Below are positions 27,482 to 36,771 of a DNA stretch of 64,000 nucleotides, piece by piece. Positions within the stretch are counted from its first letter, which is position 1, and each line of letters starts with the position of its first letter. The translations under genes and the position numbers were made by a program. The notes under the pieces were generated by a model. The model was not told where the DNA came from. It made no database searches and worked only from the letters and a program-made list of their open reading frames with translations. The stretch comes from Arthrobacter sp. SLBN-112 (GTDB lineage: Bacteria > Actinomycetota > Actinomycetes > Actinomycetales > Micrococcaceae). The DNA lies in contig NZ_VFMU01000001.1 of the NCBI RefSeq assembly GCF_006715225.1, forward strand, positions 372,001-436,000, written 5' to 3'.

Positions 27482-28129
27482 TCAGTCCTGCACCCTTCGC
27501 TCAAGCAACTGCTCCAGTCCCCGTTTGAAGCCAGACCGGCCGCCATGGGCGGGATGCCGGATTTTGGGGACGTTCAGGCCGCTGCGCTGCAGGCTGTGCT
27601 GGGCTACGTTGCCCACCGCCACGATGGACCTGATCTCGAAAAGCGCCGCGAGGTCCTGCCAGAAAGGTGTCCCCAGCTTCGTTTCCGAGGGCCTGGGCGT
27701 GCGGTTGGACAACGGCTTCCCCGGCTGATGAGGATGCCAGGGAAATGCGCTCCACAGTAGTGGGAGGACATCCACCTCTTCGAGGACCTGCCACAGCACC
27801 GTGGCCGTCGGCTCCGCGGCAACTCCCCCAGCCTCGGGCGGCAGCACGTACCCCTTTCCGGGGCCGAAGAGCCCAAAGCTGTTGGCGGGGCCTTCGAGGA
27901 TGGTCCGGTTGGTGAAAGGGACGCCGGTGATGCGCATGCCCCTGAAGCCGGGGGCCTCCCCTACCAGCAGTAGATCCGGGCGCCTTTCCAGCATTTCCTG
28001 CAGGTAGATCTCAAGGTTGCTTCGGCGCAGGGCATTTGCCGGAACCGAATGGTTGAAGAAGTTGTTCGCTGCAGCTCCCGTGTCCACAGCCGCAAGCCGC
28101 TCAACAAAATCGTGGACGGAGGCGCTCAC
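27482..28129 (-). CDS. Uracil-DNA glycosylase superfamily protein
   Basis: This 215-residue protein starts at GTG 28129 with GGGAG upstream; longer in-frame versions would run into the preceding gene. The superfamily motifs are LLLVGEAPGFRG (motif 1, residues 54-64) and a C-terminal IRHPAHGG (motif 2), with AVGNVAQHSL before it. It would remove damaged bases such as uracil from DNA. The acidic motif-1 residue used by family 1 enzymes is not in the same place, so it belongs to a more distant family and the target base is uncertain. Confidence 0.82.
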   Translation of the reverse strand: MSASVHDFVERLAAVDTGAAANNFFNHSVPANALRRSNLEIYLQEMLERRPDLLLVGEAPGFRGMRITGVPFTNRTILEGPANSFGLFGPGKGYVLPPEAGGVAAEPTATVLWQVLEEVDVLPLLWSAFPWHPHQPGKPLSNRTPRPSETKLGTPFWQDLAALFEIRSIVAVGNVAQHSLQRSGLNVPKIRHPAHGGRSGFKRGLEQLLERRVQD

Positions 28130-28157
28130 CGGCGTGCTCCCTACCAGGCGGCGAACG

Positions 28158-29138
28158 TTACCAGCGGGGGTGGATGGCCTCGCGGAAGTAGTGGTCGTAG
28201 ATCCAGCGGACGCCTTCGTCGAAGTCCTTGCCAACGCTGACCGCGGCTGCAGCGGCATTGGCCCGCGCCTGCTCCACGTTGCGGGCACCGGGGATGACGG
28301 TAGTGACGCCATCCTGCGCGGCGATCCAGGCGATGGCAGCCTGGGCCGTCGTTGCCCCTTCCGGCACCAGCTGCTCGAACTCGGCCACGGCCTTCAGGCC
28401 CAGTTCGTAGTCCACGCCGGAGAAGGTCTCACCGACGTCGAAGGCTTCGCCCTTGCGGTTGTAGTTCCGGTGGTCGTTCTCGGCGAAGGTGGTGTCTTTC
28501 GAGTACTTGCCGGAGAGTAGGCCGGAGGCGAGCGGCACGCGTGCGATGATGCCCACGCCTGCGGCCTTGGCAGCCGGGAGGACCTCATCCAGCGGCTTGA
28601 GCCGGAAGGCATTCAGGATGATCTGGACCGACGCGGTTCCCTCGTGGCGGATCGCTTCGAGGGCCTCGTCCGTCCGTTCCACGCTGACGCCGTAGTTCTT
28701 GATGGCCCCTTCTGACACGAGGGTGTCGAGGGCGTCGTACACCTCGTTGTTGCTGTAGACCGGGGTGGGCGGGCAGTGCAGCTGGACCAGGTCCAAGGTG
28801 TCCGTGCCCAGGTTCTTCCGTGACCGGTCAACCCACTGGCGGAAGTTGGCCAGGGTGTAGTTTTCCGGCCGCTGTTCCACCCGCCGGCCCATCTTGGTGG
28901 CCACCGTGGCGCCCAGGCCAGGGTTGTCGGCCAGGAACTTTCCAATGGCCTGCTCGCTCTTGCCGTCGCCGTAGACATCGGCCGTGTCAAAGAGGGTGAC
29001 GCCGGCCTCCACGGAGGCTGCGAGGATGGCCTGCGCCTGTGCCGGGTCAACGTTGCCCCAGTCCGCCCCAAGCTGCCACGTACCCAGCCCCACAATGGAG
29101 ACGTTCCGTCCGGTCTTGCCTAAAATCCGCTGTTCCAT
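28158..29138 (-). CDS. Aldo/keto reductase
   Basis: This NADPH-dependent aldo/keto reductase has 326 residues and a TIM-barrel fold. The tetrad is visible as Asp and Tyr in LFDTADVYGDG (about residues 49-59), Lys in VATKMG and His in LVQLHCPP. The substrate is unknown; relatives reduce aldehydes and ketosugars. It lies upstream of the uracil-DNA glycosylase family gene on the same strand, 28 bases from that gene's start. Confidence 0.93.
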   Translation of the reverse strand: MEQRILGKTGRNVSIVGLGTWQLGADWGNVDPAQAQAILAASVEAGVTLFDTADVYGDGKSEQAIGKFLADNPGLGATVATKMGRRVEQRPENYTLANFRQWVDRSRKNLGTDTLDLVQLHCPPTPVYSNNEVYDALDTLVSEGAIKNYGVSVERTDEALEAIRHEGTASVQIILNAFRLKPLDEVLPAAKAAGVGIIARVPLASGLLSGKYSKDTTFAENDHRNYNRKGEAFDVGETFSGVDYELGLKAVAEFEQLVPEGATTAQAAIAWIAAQDGVTTVIPGARNVEQARANAAAAAVSVGKDFDEGVRWIYDHYFREAIHPRW

Positions 29139-29222
29139 CCCCCGACTATATGCAACGATGCAACCCGCGGTCAGATCCGCCCCGTGCGAACGCCTCCGGG
29201 GTCCGCATGTGACCCCGTTGCC

Positions 29223-32054
29223 CTAGGACGGAACGTGCTCCAGCTTCGGTACCAGCCCCGCCTCCTTCAGCCCCAGGTAGATCCGGTCCCGGGCAATGGG
29301 CAGGGACGCGAAGCGCACCCCGGTGGCGTTGCGGATGGCGTTGGCGAGCGCCGGCGCCACCGGGTTGAACGGGCTTTCGCTCATGGACTTGGCTCCCAGC
29401 GGCCCCATTTTGTCGTTGGTGTCCGCGAAGTAGACCTCGCTGCGCGGCACGTCCGCAAAAGTAGGAATGTGGTACTGCCGGAGGATGTCCGTGGTGACCT
29501 TCCCGGCGTCGTCCACCACCACTTCCTCGTACAGCGTGGCACCCAGGGCCTGCGCGATCCCGCCTTCGATTTGGCCGCGGCACTGCCGCGGGTTGACCAC
29601 CACGCCGGCGTCGGCTGCCTGCACGCTTTGCAGGATTTTCAGCTCGCCGGTGCCGCGGTTCACCGCCACCCGGAAGCCGTGCACGTTGAACGCGACGGAG
29701 CGCGGTGTACCCCCCCAGCGCCCTTCGGCAGCGAGTTCGACGCCGGCTTCCGCGGCCGCCTGCGCAAGTTCCGAAAGGGCCACGGGAGTCCCGTCCACCA
29801 CCAGGGAATCCCCGTCGAGGACGCACGCCGAGGCCTGGGTCTGCCGGACGCCGGCGGCGAAGGCCCGGATCCGGACCGCCAGCTCCTCCGCTGCGGCGAG
29901 GGTGGCCTTGCCGGCCACCACCGTGCCGGCTGAGCCGAACGCCCCGCTGTCGTGCTCCACCAGGTCCGTGTCCGACTGCCGCACCGCCACCCTGGACGCC
30001 TGCGTTGAGAGGGCCGTGGCGGCAAGCTGGGCGTGCACCGTGGTGGTGCCGTTGCCGAATTCGGCGGTCCCGACGTCGGCCTGGTACGTCCCGTCCGGCA
30101 GGAGCCGGAGGCGGGAATGGGCAAAGTGGCCGCGCGGCGGCACGGTGTCGATCATGGACAAGGCAGCGCCTTCGCCCACCATCCAGTCCGGCCCCAGATC
30201 CTCAAGGCCGGCCTGCCGGTAGCGTTCGCGGCCGCGGTCCAGGGCATCCCGGACCAGGTCCAGGCATTGGTCCAGCCCGTAGCTGCCGTAGTGGACGTCT
30301 TCCTCCGGGTCGGGCTGCGTGGACAGCATGTGGTCCCCCTCGCGGACCATGTTCAGGCGACGGAACTCCAGCGGATCCATGCCGATGCCGGCGGCCAGCT
30401 CATCCATGGCCGACTCGATGGCGAAGATCATCTGGCTCAGCCCGTACCCGCGGAAAGCACCGGCCGGCACGGTATTGGTGTATACCGAATGCGCGTCCAC
30501 CTTCTTGTTGGCACAGTTGTACACCGCCAGCGATTCGCCGCAGCCGTGGAACATGACGCCGGGACCGTGGTTGCCGTAGGCGCCGGTGTTGGTTACCACG
30601 TCCAGCTCCAGGGCCGTCAGCTTCCCGTCCCGGCTGGCCCCGGCCTTCAGCTTGATGGTGAACGGGTGCCGGGTGGTGGTGGCGGTGAACTGTTCGGTGC
30701 GGGTCAGTTCCAGCTGGACCGGCCGCTGCAGTTTCAGGGCCGCGAGCGCCACGAGGTCCTCGGTGAGGACTTCCTGCTTGCCGCCGAATCCACCGCCCAC
30801 ACGCCCGGCCACCACATGCACCTTGTCCTCTTCAAGCCCAAAGACCCGGCAGAGGGTGCGGCGGACCAGGAACGGGACCTGGCTGGAGGTGCGCACCTGC
30901 AGCCGGCCCTCGGCATCCACCGAGGCGATGGCAGCGTGGGTTTCCAGTGCCACGTGCTGCACCCGCTGGGTTTGGTAGGTCTGTTCATGGATGAAGTCGG
31001 CGGCGGCGAAGCCACCGGCCACGCTTCCCAGCTCCGAGTGCAGCTCCGCCACCACGTTCCGTTCCGGCCCTGCAATCCGGGAGCGGGCAGCGTCCTTGTC
31101 CCCGTGGACCAGCGGCGCGTTGGGGAGCAGCGCCTCCTGGGGCGAGAGGACGGCCGGGAGTTCCTCATACTCCACCTGCAGCGCACGCACGCCTGCTTCC
31201 GCGGCGCCCACTGATTCCGCCACGACGCCGGCCACCCGCTGCCCGATGAACCTGACCACGTCATCGAGCACCCGGGTATCGTCGGGGTCGTCCGTGAACA
31301 GCTCGTGCTGGGCAGTGGAGAACAGTTGCTCGGGCGCGTCCTCGGAGGTGAGGACGGCCACCACTCCGGGGACCTCCAGTGCCGCAGCCTTGTCGATGGA
31401 CACCACCCGGGCATGGGCATGCGGCGAACGCAGGATCTTGAGGTGCAGCAGGCCCTGGAGCAGCTCCTGCGGAACGTCCAGCGTGTACCGGGCCGTTCCG
31501 GTGACCACTGCCCGGCTGGCCGGAGCCGGGACGTCGTCACCCAGCCGGCCCGCTTCCGGATCAGGCTGCCCCTCCCCGGCGATGCCGGAGCCCGGCCCCT
31601 GGGGATCCGGATGGCCGGCATCCCCGCAGACCGCATCAGCGATGGCGCGGTACCCGGTGCACCGGCACAGGTTGCCCTTGAGGTTCCTGGGCAGGTTCTC
31701 CTTCTGTGCATCACTGAAGGTGGCGGCAGTCATCACCATGCCGGCCGTGCAGAAGCCGCACTGGAAGCCCTGGCGCTCCAGGAACTGCTGCTGCACGGGG
31801 TGGAGCTGCCCCTCAGCGCCGCCGGCCCCGGCGAGCCCCTCGATAGTGGTGACAGAGTGTCCTTCTGCCCTGGCCGCAGGGTAGATGCAGCTGTGGACCG
31901 GGGTGCCGTCCACATGCACGGTGCAGGCACCGCAGTCGCCGCCGTCGCAGCCCTTCTTCACCCCCAGGTTTCCCTGCTCCCGGAGGAACGTCCGCAGGCA
32001 CTGCCCCGGACGGGGCGCGGCGTCCGCAGAAGTTCCGTTGATCTCGATGGCCAT
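29223..32054 (-). CDS. Xanthine dehydrogenase, fused iron-sulfur and molybdopterin subunits
   Basis: This 943-residue fusion would oxidise hypoxanthine and xanthine to urate with the adjacent FAD subunit. Residues 1-145 are the two-[2Fe-2S] small subunit: Cys36, Cys41, Cys44 and Cys56 for the plant-type cluster, and Cys99, Cys102, Cys130 and Cys132 (CGFC, NLCRC) for the second. Residues about 185-930 are the molybdopterin subunit, with GRVGGGFGGKQ and GAFRGYG. The catalytic Glu is kept (Glu893), but its setting is SMSESP instead of the usual GxGEPP. Fusion of these two with a separate FAD subunit is unusual, as most bacteria have three separate genes or one XdhA/XdhB split. The gene follows the FAD subunit by two bases. 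Confidence 0.92.
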   Translation of the reverse strand: MAIEINGTSADAAPRPGQCLRTFLREQGNLGVKKGCDGGDCGACTVHVDGTPVHSCIYPAARAEGHSVTTIEGLAGAGGAEGQLHPVQQQFLERQGFQCGFCTAGMVMTAATFSDAQKENLPRNLKGNLCRCTGYRAIADAVCGDAGHPDPQGPGSGIAGEGQPDPEAGRLGDDVPAPASRAVVTGTARYTLDVPQELLQGLLHLKILRSPHAHARVVSIDKAAALEVPGVVAVLTSEDAPEQLFSTAQHELFTDDPDDTRVLDDVVRFIGQRVAGVVAESVGAAEAGVRALQVEYEELPAVLSPQEALLPNAPLVHGDKDAARSRIAGPERNVVAELHSELGSVAGGFAAADFIHEQTYQTQRVQHVALETHAAIASVDAEGRLQVRTSSQVPFLVRRTLCRVFGLEEDKVHVVAGRVGGGFGGKQEVLTEDLVALAALKLQRPVQLELTRTEQFTATTTRHPFTIKLKAGASRDGKLTALELDVVTNTGAYGNHGPGVMFHGCGESLAVYNCANKKVDAHSVYTNTVPAGAFRGYGLSQMIFAIESAMDELAAGIGMDPLEFRRLNMVREGDHMLSTQPDPEEDVHYGSYGLDQCLDLVRDALDRGRERYRQAGLEDLGPDWMVGEGAALSMIDTVPPRGHFAHSRLRLLPDGTYQADVGTAEFGNGTTTVHAQLAATALSTQASRVAVRQSDTDLVEHDSGAFGSAGTVVAGKATLAAAEELAVRIRAFAAGVRQTQASACVLDGDSLVVDGTPVALSELAQAAAEAGVELAAEGRWGGTPRSVAFNVHGFRVAVNRGTGELKILQSVQAADAGVVVNPRQCRGQIEGGIAQALGATLYEEVVVDDAGKVTTDILRQYHIPTFADVPRSEVYFADTNDKMGPLGAKSMSESPFNPVAPALANAIRNATGVRFASLPIARDRIYLGLKEAGLVPKLEHVPS

Positions 32055-32056
32055 GC

Positions 32057-32992
32057 TCAGGCCCCTTTCGAAAGAGTTGTGGGCCCGGACTCCGGGATCC
32101 CGCCGTTCCGCGGCGGCCAGAAGTCTCCGGACACAGCCAGTCCCGGCGTTCCCTGCGGCGCTGCAAGTTCGGCCCGGATTTCCTCTGCCAGCCGGTAGGT
32201 CATGTCGCGGCGCCAGGCCGGCAGCCCGTGGATGTCGTCGTGGTAAAGGTCTGCAGGGATCGCCTCGTCGAGGGCCGCCGTCAAGTGGTCCGCCTCAGGC
32301 AGCGCGTCGAAGCGCAGCTGCACGGGCCGCTTGGTGGCGGCGGTGACCGTCAGCACCAGGGAGGCCCCGGCGTCGAGCCTTCCAATGAGCAGCACCCCGG
32401 ACCGGCCCAAATTGCTCAACGACAGGCGGCGGAAGGCCACGCGGGCGGAAAGGGCCGACGCCGGGAGGCGGACGCTGCGGAGCAGCTCGCCCGGTGCCAG
32501 GCCGTTCCTGGCATCACCGGTGATGAAGTCCGCCACCGGGAGGGTGCGGCTGCCGCCGCCGGGAGCCAGGATGGTGGCCACGCCGTCGAGCCCGGCGCAG
32601 AGGGAGATGACGGGCCCGGCGGGTAGCGACGTGCAGAGGTTGCCGCCCACCGTGGACATGTTCCACACCTTGAAAGAGGCCACGAAGGAGTCGCAGCAGG
32701 CCCGGACCAGGTCCAGTGCAGGCCAGCCGCGGCCCGAAACATCCGGCAGGCCGGGAAGGCTGTACAGCTCCGCGATGGTGCAGGTGGCGGCGAGCTCCAT
32801 GCCGTCGCCGGTCACCGTGATGGGCGTCCAGCCGGCAGCGCCCAGGTCCAGGAGCCGTTTGAGCGGCTGCGGCCCGAAGGCGTAGCTGCCGTAGGAGAAG
32901 AGAACCGTCCCGCCGGCCAGCCAGGCATCGCCGTCGCGCCATTCCGCGGGGTCGGTGGTGCGCACCACCGCCTCAATGGTGTTCATGTCCAT
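32057..32992 (-). CDS. Xanthine dehydrogenase FAD-binding subunit
   Basis: This 311-residue FAD-binding protein is of the CoxM/XdhB type. The isoalloxazine and pyrophosphate contacts are LAGGT (about residues 25-29) and STVGGNLCTS (about 112-121). It would pass electrons from the Fe-S centres to NAD+. It overlaps the end of the xdhC-like gene by ten bases and precedes the fused Fe-S/Mo subunit by two, so the three genes form one operon in the order xdhC-like, FAD, Fe-S/Mo. Confidence 0.9.
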   Translation of the reverse strand: MDMNTIEAVVRTTDPAEWRDGDAWLAGGTVLFSYGSYAFGPQPLKRLLDLGAAGWTPITVTGDGMELAATCTIAELYSLPGLPDVSGRGWPALDLVRACCDSFVASFKVWNMSTVGGNLCTSLPAGPVISLCAGLDGVATILAPGGGSRTLPVADFITGDARNGLAPGELLRSVRLPASALSARVAFRRLSLSNLGRSGVLLIGRLDAGASLVLTVTAATKRPVQLRFDALPEADHLTAALDEAIPADLYHDDIHGLPAWRRDMTYRLAEEIRAELAAPQGTPGLAVSGDFWPPRNGGIPESGPTTLSKGA

Positions 32993-34224
32993 GCGATCTC
33001 CTGCTTGTCAACGTCTGTGGGCACCGGGGCGGGCGCGGGGTGGGAATGCGTGGGGTGGTGATGGATGGTGCCGGATGTTTCCCGCAGCGGCAGGCAGCTG
33101 GCGGTGCGGCTGCGGGCGGCGATGATTTCCGCGGTGATGGACACCGCCACTTCAGCCGGCGTGACGGCACTGAGATCCAGCCCGATGGGTGAGTGCAGCT
33201 GCGCGATCCGCTCCGGCGGGACGCCTGCGCTGAGGAGTTCGGCAACCCGCTGGAGGTGGCTGCGGCGGGAGCCCATGGCGCCCACGTAGGCAAGGTCCAG
33301 GGCCAGCGCGGTTTCCAGCAGCGGGATATCGAACTTGGGATCGTGGGTCAGGACGGCCACCACGGTGCGGCGGTCCATCCTGCCGGCGGCCGCCTCCGAC
33401 GCAAGGTACCGGTGCGGCCAGTCGGCCACCACCTGGTCCGCGGCGGCGAAACGGGGCTGCCCGGCAAAGGCCGGCCGGGCATCCACGAGGGTGACGTGGT
33501 AGCCCAGCAGCTTGGCGGCCGGGACCAGCGCCGCGCCGAAGTCGTTGGCGCCGAACACCAACATCCGCGGCGGGGCCAGCCGGGACTCCACGAGCATGGC
33601 CGGCTCGCCGGAAGGCTGCCCGGCGCCTGTCCGGTCCGGAGGACAATCCCCCGGCTGGCCCAGCCGGACCAGGCCCGTGCAGCCGCTGCGCACCATGGAC
33701 TCCAGCTGCAGCGCCGGTTCACCGTGCAGCAGGGCTGCCAGCTCCGGGGACGCAGCCAGAGAGAAGGTGGCGGGATCGGAAAGGACGACGGCGCCGCCTC
33801 CTGCGCTGCCCAGCATCCGTACCAGGGCCACGGGTTGGTCCGGGCTGGTACCGGAGAGTTGCAGCAGGGCGGTGCGCAGCGGATGCCCGGCCTCTCCGGG
33901 CTGGGCGGCGGGCACCGGCTGGATGTGGATGTCCAGCTGACCCCCGCAGGTGAGCCCGGCGGCGAAGGCGTCGGCGGCGCTGAAGCCGAAGGTCTCGAGG
34001 CGTGTGGCGTCGTCGTCCATTGCCTCCTGGGCGAGCGCCACCACGGCGCCTTCCACGCAGCCGCCGGAGAGGCTGCCCAGCACCTCGCCCGATTCGGTGA
34101 CCAGCATGGACGTGGCCACGGGCCGGGGCACGGAGCCGGAAGCGGCCACGATGGTGGCCACGGCGAACCGCCGGCATGCAAGCCGGGGCATCCAGGGGCC
34201 GAGCGAAGGGATCAGGTCAAGCAT
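32983..34224 (-). CDS. xdhC: XdhC/CoxI family molybdenum cofactor insertion protein
   Basis: This 413-residue XdhC-type chaperone binds molybdenum cofactor, promotes its sulfuration and inserts it into xanthine dehydrogenase. The N-terminal XdhC/CoxI domain has SLSGGCVEGAVV (about residues 51-62), and the C-terminal Rossmann-like domain has LVFGANDFG and YVGAMGSRRSH. A His-rich tail (TIHHHPTHSH) precedes the end. It is the first gene of the xanthine dehydrogenase operon, and its 3' end overlaps the FAD subunit gene by ten bases. Confidence 0.93.
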   Translation of the reverse strand: MLDLIPSLGPWMPRLACRRFAVATIVAASGSVPRPVATSMLVTESGEVLGSLSGGCVEGAVVALAQEAMDDDATRLETFGFSAADAFAAGLTCGGQLDIHIQPVPAAQPGEAGHPLRTALLQLSGTSPDQPVALVRMLGSAGGGAVVLSDPATFSLAASPELAALLHGEPALQLESMVRSGCTGLVRLGQPGDCPPDRTGAGQPSGEPAMLVESRLAPPRMLVFGANDFGAALVPAAKLLGYHVTLVDARPAFAGQPRFAAADQVVADWPHRYLASEAAAGRMDRRTVVAVLTHDPKFDIPLLETALALDLAYVGAMGSRRSHLQRVAELLSAGVPPERIAQLHSPIGLDLSAVTPAEVAVSITAEIIAARSRTASCLPLRETSGTIHHHPTHSHPAPAPVPTDVDKQEIAWT

Positions 34225-34274
34225 GGCGGCACTCCTTCTTCCGCGCGGCGGTGGTGTCTATTGTCGGTCCTGCA

Positions 34275-34305
34275 GGGGGCCGGGCCAAGCGTTGGCCCGG
34301 CCCCC
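34275..34305 (-). terminator. GC-rich terminator hairpin after the purine permease gene
   Basis: A perfect 14-base stem GGGGGCCGGGCCAA / TTGGCCCGGCCCCC with a 3-base loop lies between the permease stop (34326) and the xdhC start (34224), both on the minus strand. There is no T-run, so termination is inferred from stem strength. Confidence 0.65.
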
Positions 34306-34325
34306 CCGGCTGTTTGGGGCAAAAC

Positions 34326-35861
34326 TCAGCCGCCCAGCAGGTGGTTGATCGGTCCGCGCGCGAAGTACACCAGGAAACCGATGCTCACCACCCACATCAG
34401 CGGATGGATCTTCTTCGCCTTGCCGGAGGCCGACCCGATGACGGCCCAGCTCACAAAGCCGACGCCGATGCCGTTGGCGATCGAGTAGCTCAGCGGCATG
34501 GTGACGATGGTGAGGAATGCGGGCAGGGCCACCGTGAATTTGGTGAACTTGATCTCGCGGATCTGGGCCATCATCATCGCGCCCACCACCACCAACGCGG
34601 CAGCGGCAACTTCCAGCGGCACCACGCTGGTGAGCGGCGTGAGGAACATGGAACCGAGGAACAGCACGCCGGTGACCACCGACGCCAGGCCGGTGCGGGC
34701 ACCTTCGCCGATGCCGGCCGCGGAGTCGATGTACACGGTGTTGGAGGAGCCGGAGGTGGCACCGCCCGCCACGGCGCCGAAGCCTTCCACGATGAAGGCC
34801 GCCTTCAGCCGCGGGAACGTTCCGTCCTTGTGGGCGACGCCGGCGCTCTTGGCCAGGCCGGTCATGGTGCCCATGGCGTCGAAGAAGTTGGTGAACACCA
34901 GCGTGAAGACCAGCATGGTGGCGGCGAGGCCGCCGATCCGGCTAAACGAACCAAAGAGATCAAAGTGGCCCACCAGGCCCAGGTCCGGCGCGGATACCAG
35001 CTGGCCGGACAGGACCGGGGTGTTCAGGTGCCAGCCGCCGGGGTTGGTTGCGCTGGCCGGGCCCAGCTTCAAAATGGCCTCGACGACGGCGGCCAGCGCG
35101 GTAGTGCCGACGATGCCGATGAGCAGGCCGCCCTGGACCTTGCGGGCCACCAGGATGCCCATAGCCAGGAGGCCGACGACGAACACGAGCGTGGGCACCG
35201 AGGTGATGGAGCCGCCGTCGCCCAGCTGGACAGGGGGTCCGCCTGCCGTGGGCCGGACGAAGCCGGAGTCCACGAAACCGATGAAGGCGATGAACAGGCC
35301 GATGCCCACGGTTATGGCCGCCTTGAGTTCCTTGGGCACCGCCCGGAAGATGGCGGTCCGGGCACCGGTGACGCCGAAGAGGACAATCAGGATGCCGTTG
35401 ATCACCACCAGGCCCATGGCCTCGGGCCAGGTGACTTCCTGGATCACCGAGACCGCCAAGAACGAGTTGATGCCCAGCCCGGCGGCAAGTCCGAACGGGA
35501 GGTTGGCGATAAGGCCGAAGAGGATGGTCATGACGCCGGCCGTGAGTCCGGTGACGGCACCCACCTGCGCGGCGGACAGCCAGCCCCCGGCGACGTCGGT
35601 GGGGGCGTTGTCCGCGCTGAACCCACCGAGGATGAGGGGGTTCAGGATGACGATGTACGCCATGGTGAAGAAGGTGACCAGGCCGCCGCGGAATTCGCGG
35701 GCAAGGGTTGAGCCGCGCCGGGTGACCTGGAAGAAACGGTCCAGGAAGGATTCCGGCGGCTGGGGGGTCTGTGATCCCTGCGCCGACGTGCGTGGCGTCC
35801 GCCGGGAGGTGCTGGTGGTTGGAGCCGGATGCTCCTCGTGGGAATGGTCCAGGATGGTCAT
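34326..35861 (-). CDS. AzgA-like NCS2 purine permease
   Basis: This 511-residue membrane protein has 12-14 predicted helices and belongs to the AzgA (adenine/guanine/hypoxanthine) branch of the NCS2 symporters. Markers are TMAYIVILNPLIL, GLAAGLGINSF and the later ATSGSSNTVYIDSA. It imports purine bases by proton symport. It lies 14 bases after the guanine deaminase gene on the same strand, so imported guanine would be deaminated directly and fed to the xanthine dehydrogenase encoded by the following operon. Confidence 0.92.
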   Translation of the reverse strand: MTILDHSHEEHPAPTTSTSRRTPRTSAQGSQTPQPPESFLDRFFQVTRRGSTLAREFRGGLVTFFTMAYIVILNPLILGGFSADNAPTDVAGGWLSAAQVGAVTGLTAGVMTILFGLIANLPFGLAAGLGINSFLAVSVIQEVTWPEAMGLVVINGILIVLFGVTGARTAIFRAVPKELKAAITVGIGLFIAFIGFVDSGFVRPTAGGPPVQLGDGGSITSVPTLVFVVGLLAMGILVARKVQGGLLIGIVGTTALAAVVEAILKLGPASATNPGGWHLNTPVLSGQLVSAPDLGLVGHFDLFGSFSRIGGLAATMLVFTLVFTNFFDAMGTMTGLAKSAGVAHKDGTFPRLKAAFIVEGFGAVAGGATSGSSNTVYIDSAAGIGEGARTGLASVVTGVLFLGSMFLTPLTSVVPLEVAAAALVVVGAMMMAQIREIKFTKFTVALPAFLTIVTMPLSYSIANGIGVGFVSWAVIGSASGKAKKIHPLMWVVSIGFLVYFARGPINHLLGG

Positions 35862-35875
35862 CGAAGCCGCCGGGC

Positions 35876-36370
35876 CTAGTAGTCAATCCTGGATTCGAGC
35901 GTGTTCCAGGTATTGAACGGCTCCAACGGGGCTGGGGCCTGGGGATCGCCCAGTTCCAGCTTGGATACCGGCATCAGGGAGTCCCTGTCCTGGTTTTCGA
36001 AGTATTCGTAGAACACGGCGTCGTCGAAGCCCACGGAGGCGGCGTCGTGGCGGTCAGCGGCGTAGACAACACTGCCTACCCGGGCCCAGAGCGCGGAGGC
36101 CAGGCACATGGGGCAGGGCTCGCAGCTGGTGTAGAGGGTGGCGCCGCTGAGGTCGAAGGTGCCCAGCTCGCGGCAGGCGGTGCGGATGGCAGTCACTTCG
36201 GCGTGCGCGGTGGGATCGTTGTCGGCGGTGACGCGGTTGACGCCGTCGAACGTCTGGCCGTCCGCCGTGACGATCATGGCGCCGAAGGGGCCTCCGCTGT
36301 TAAGGACGTTGGCCGTTGCCAGCCGGATGGAGCGGGCCAAAAATTGTTCGGCCGTGACGGTGGTACTCAT
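35876..36370 (-). CDS. guaD: Guanine deaminase (CDA superfamily)
   Basis: This 164-residue zinc deaminase of the cytidine/deoxycytidylate deaminase fold has the zinc ligands and proton shuttle HAE (His56, Glu58) and PCPMC (Cys86, Cys89), with NSGGPFGA before them. Length and the C-terminal tail match Bacillus subtilis GuaD, which converts guanine to xanthine, rather than tRNA adenosine deaminase. The context supports this: it is followed by a purine permease and the xanthine dehydrogenase operon, and it diverges from a second purine deaminase across a region with a candidate IclR operator. Confidence 0.9.
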   Translation of the reverse strand: MSTTVTAEQFLARSIRLATANVLNSGGPFGAMIVTADGQTFDGVNRVTADNDPTAHAEVTAIRTACRELGTFDLSGATLYTSCEPCPMCLASALWARVGSVVYAADRHDAASVGFDDAVFYEYFENQDRDSLMPVSKLELGDPQAPAPLEPFNTWNTLESRIDY

Positions 36371-36569
36371 GATGCGACTTCCTTTTGCCGGGAAGCCTGG
36401 TGCTGCGCAGGACCAGTAGAACCAGGTGCGAACGGTTACCAGGCTTCAGCATGTGCTGTGAAGGTTAAGTTGCGCCTGGTAGATAGCTTCCCGGGTTCGG
36501 GCGCCCGCCTTTGGCAGAATCGAGATTAGCACCGCTGTGTGGGCCACGCCATAGTTTTCTGGAAATTTA

Positions 36570-36586
36570 ATTTCGTAATGTGAAAT
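36570..36586. promoter_or_regulatory. Candidate IclR-type operator (ATTTC-N7-GAAAT)
   Basis: ATTTC-GTAATGT-GAAAT is a perfect inverted repeat with the same 7-base centre as the sites at 21206 and 39735. It lies between two divergent purine deaminase genes. Confidence 0.6.
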
Positions 36587-36640
36587 CGATGTTTCAGCGT
36601 CTTCACGGTCCGGCCGGCCGGGCAGTCACAAAGACTCCCG

Positions 36641-36670
36641 TTGACGCAGGCGGGGGCGCTTTCCTAGGCT
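36641..36670 (+). promoter_or_regulatory. Probable promoter of the 8-oxoguanine-deaminase-like gene
   Basis: TTGACG (36641-36646) and TAGGCT (36665-36670) are 18 bases apart, about 100 bases upstream of the ATG at 36772. Confidence 0.55.
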
Positions 36671-36771
36671 GATCCCACCCGCCCTGCCCTGCAGGCCCCG
36701 GGCACCTGGATCAGCAGACAGGGCTTCACTGAGCTGGATTAAAAACCATCAGCGCTCAGAGAAGGACAGCC

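Larger units (their letters stand above)
36371..36771. other. Divergent intergenic region, guanine deaminase / amidohydrolase
   Basis: This 401-base region without a gene holds an IclR-type inverted repeat at 36570-36586 inside an AT-rich segment, and a plus-strand promoter at 36641-36670. The predicted leader of the plus-strand gene is about 95 bases. I see no small open frame or RNA gene. Confidence 0.7.

Noticed and set aside
34176..35711. 511-residue plus-strand frame opposite the purine permease
   Set aside because: It is an antisense shadow of a real permease gene, rich in His/Gly/Asp, with no domain and no start signal.
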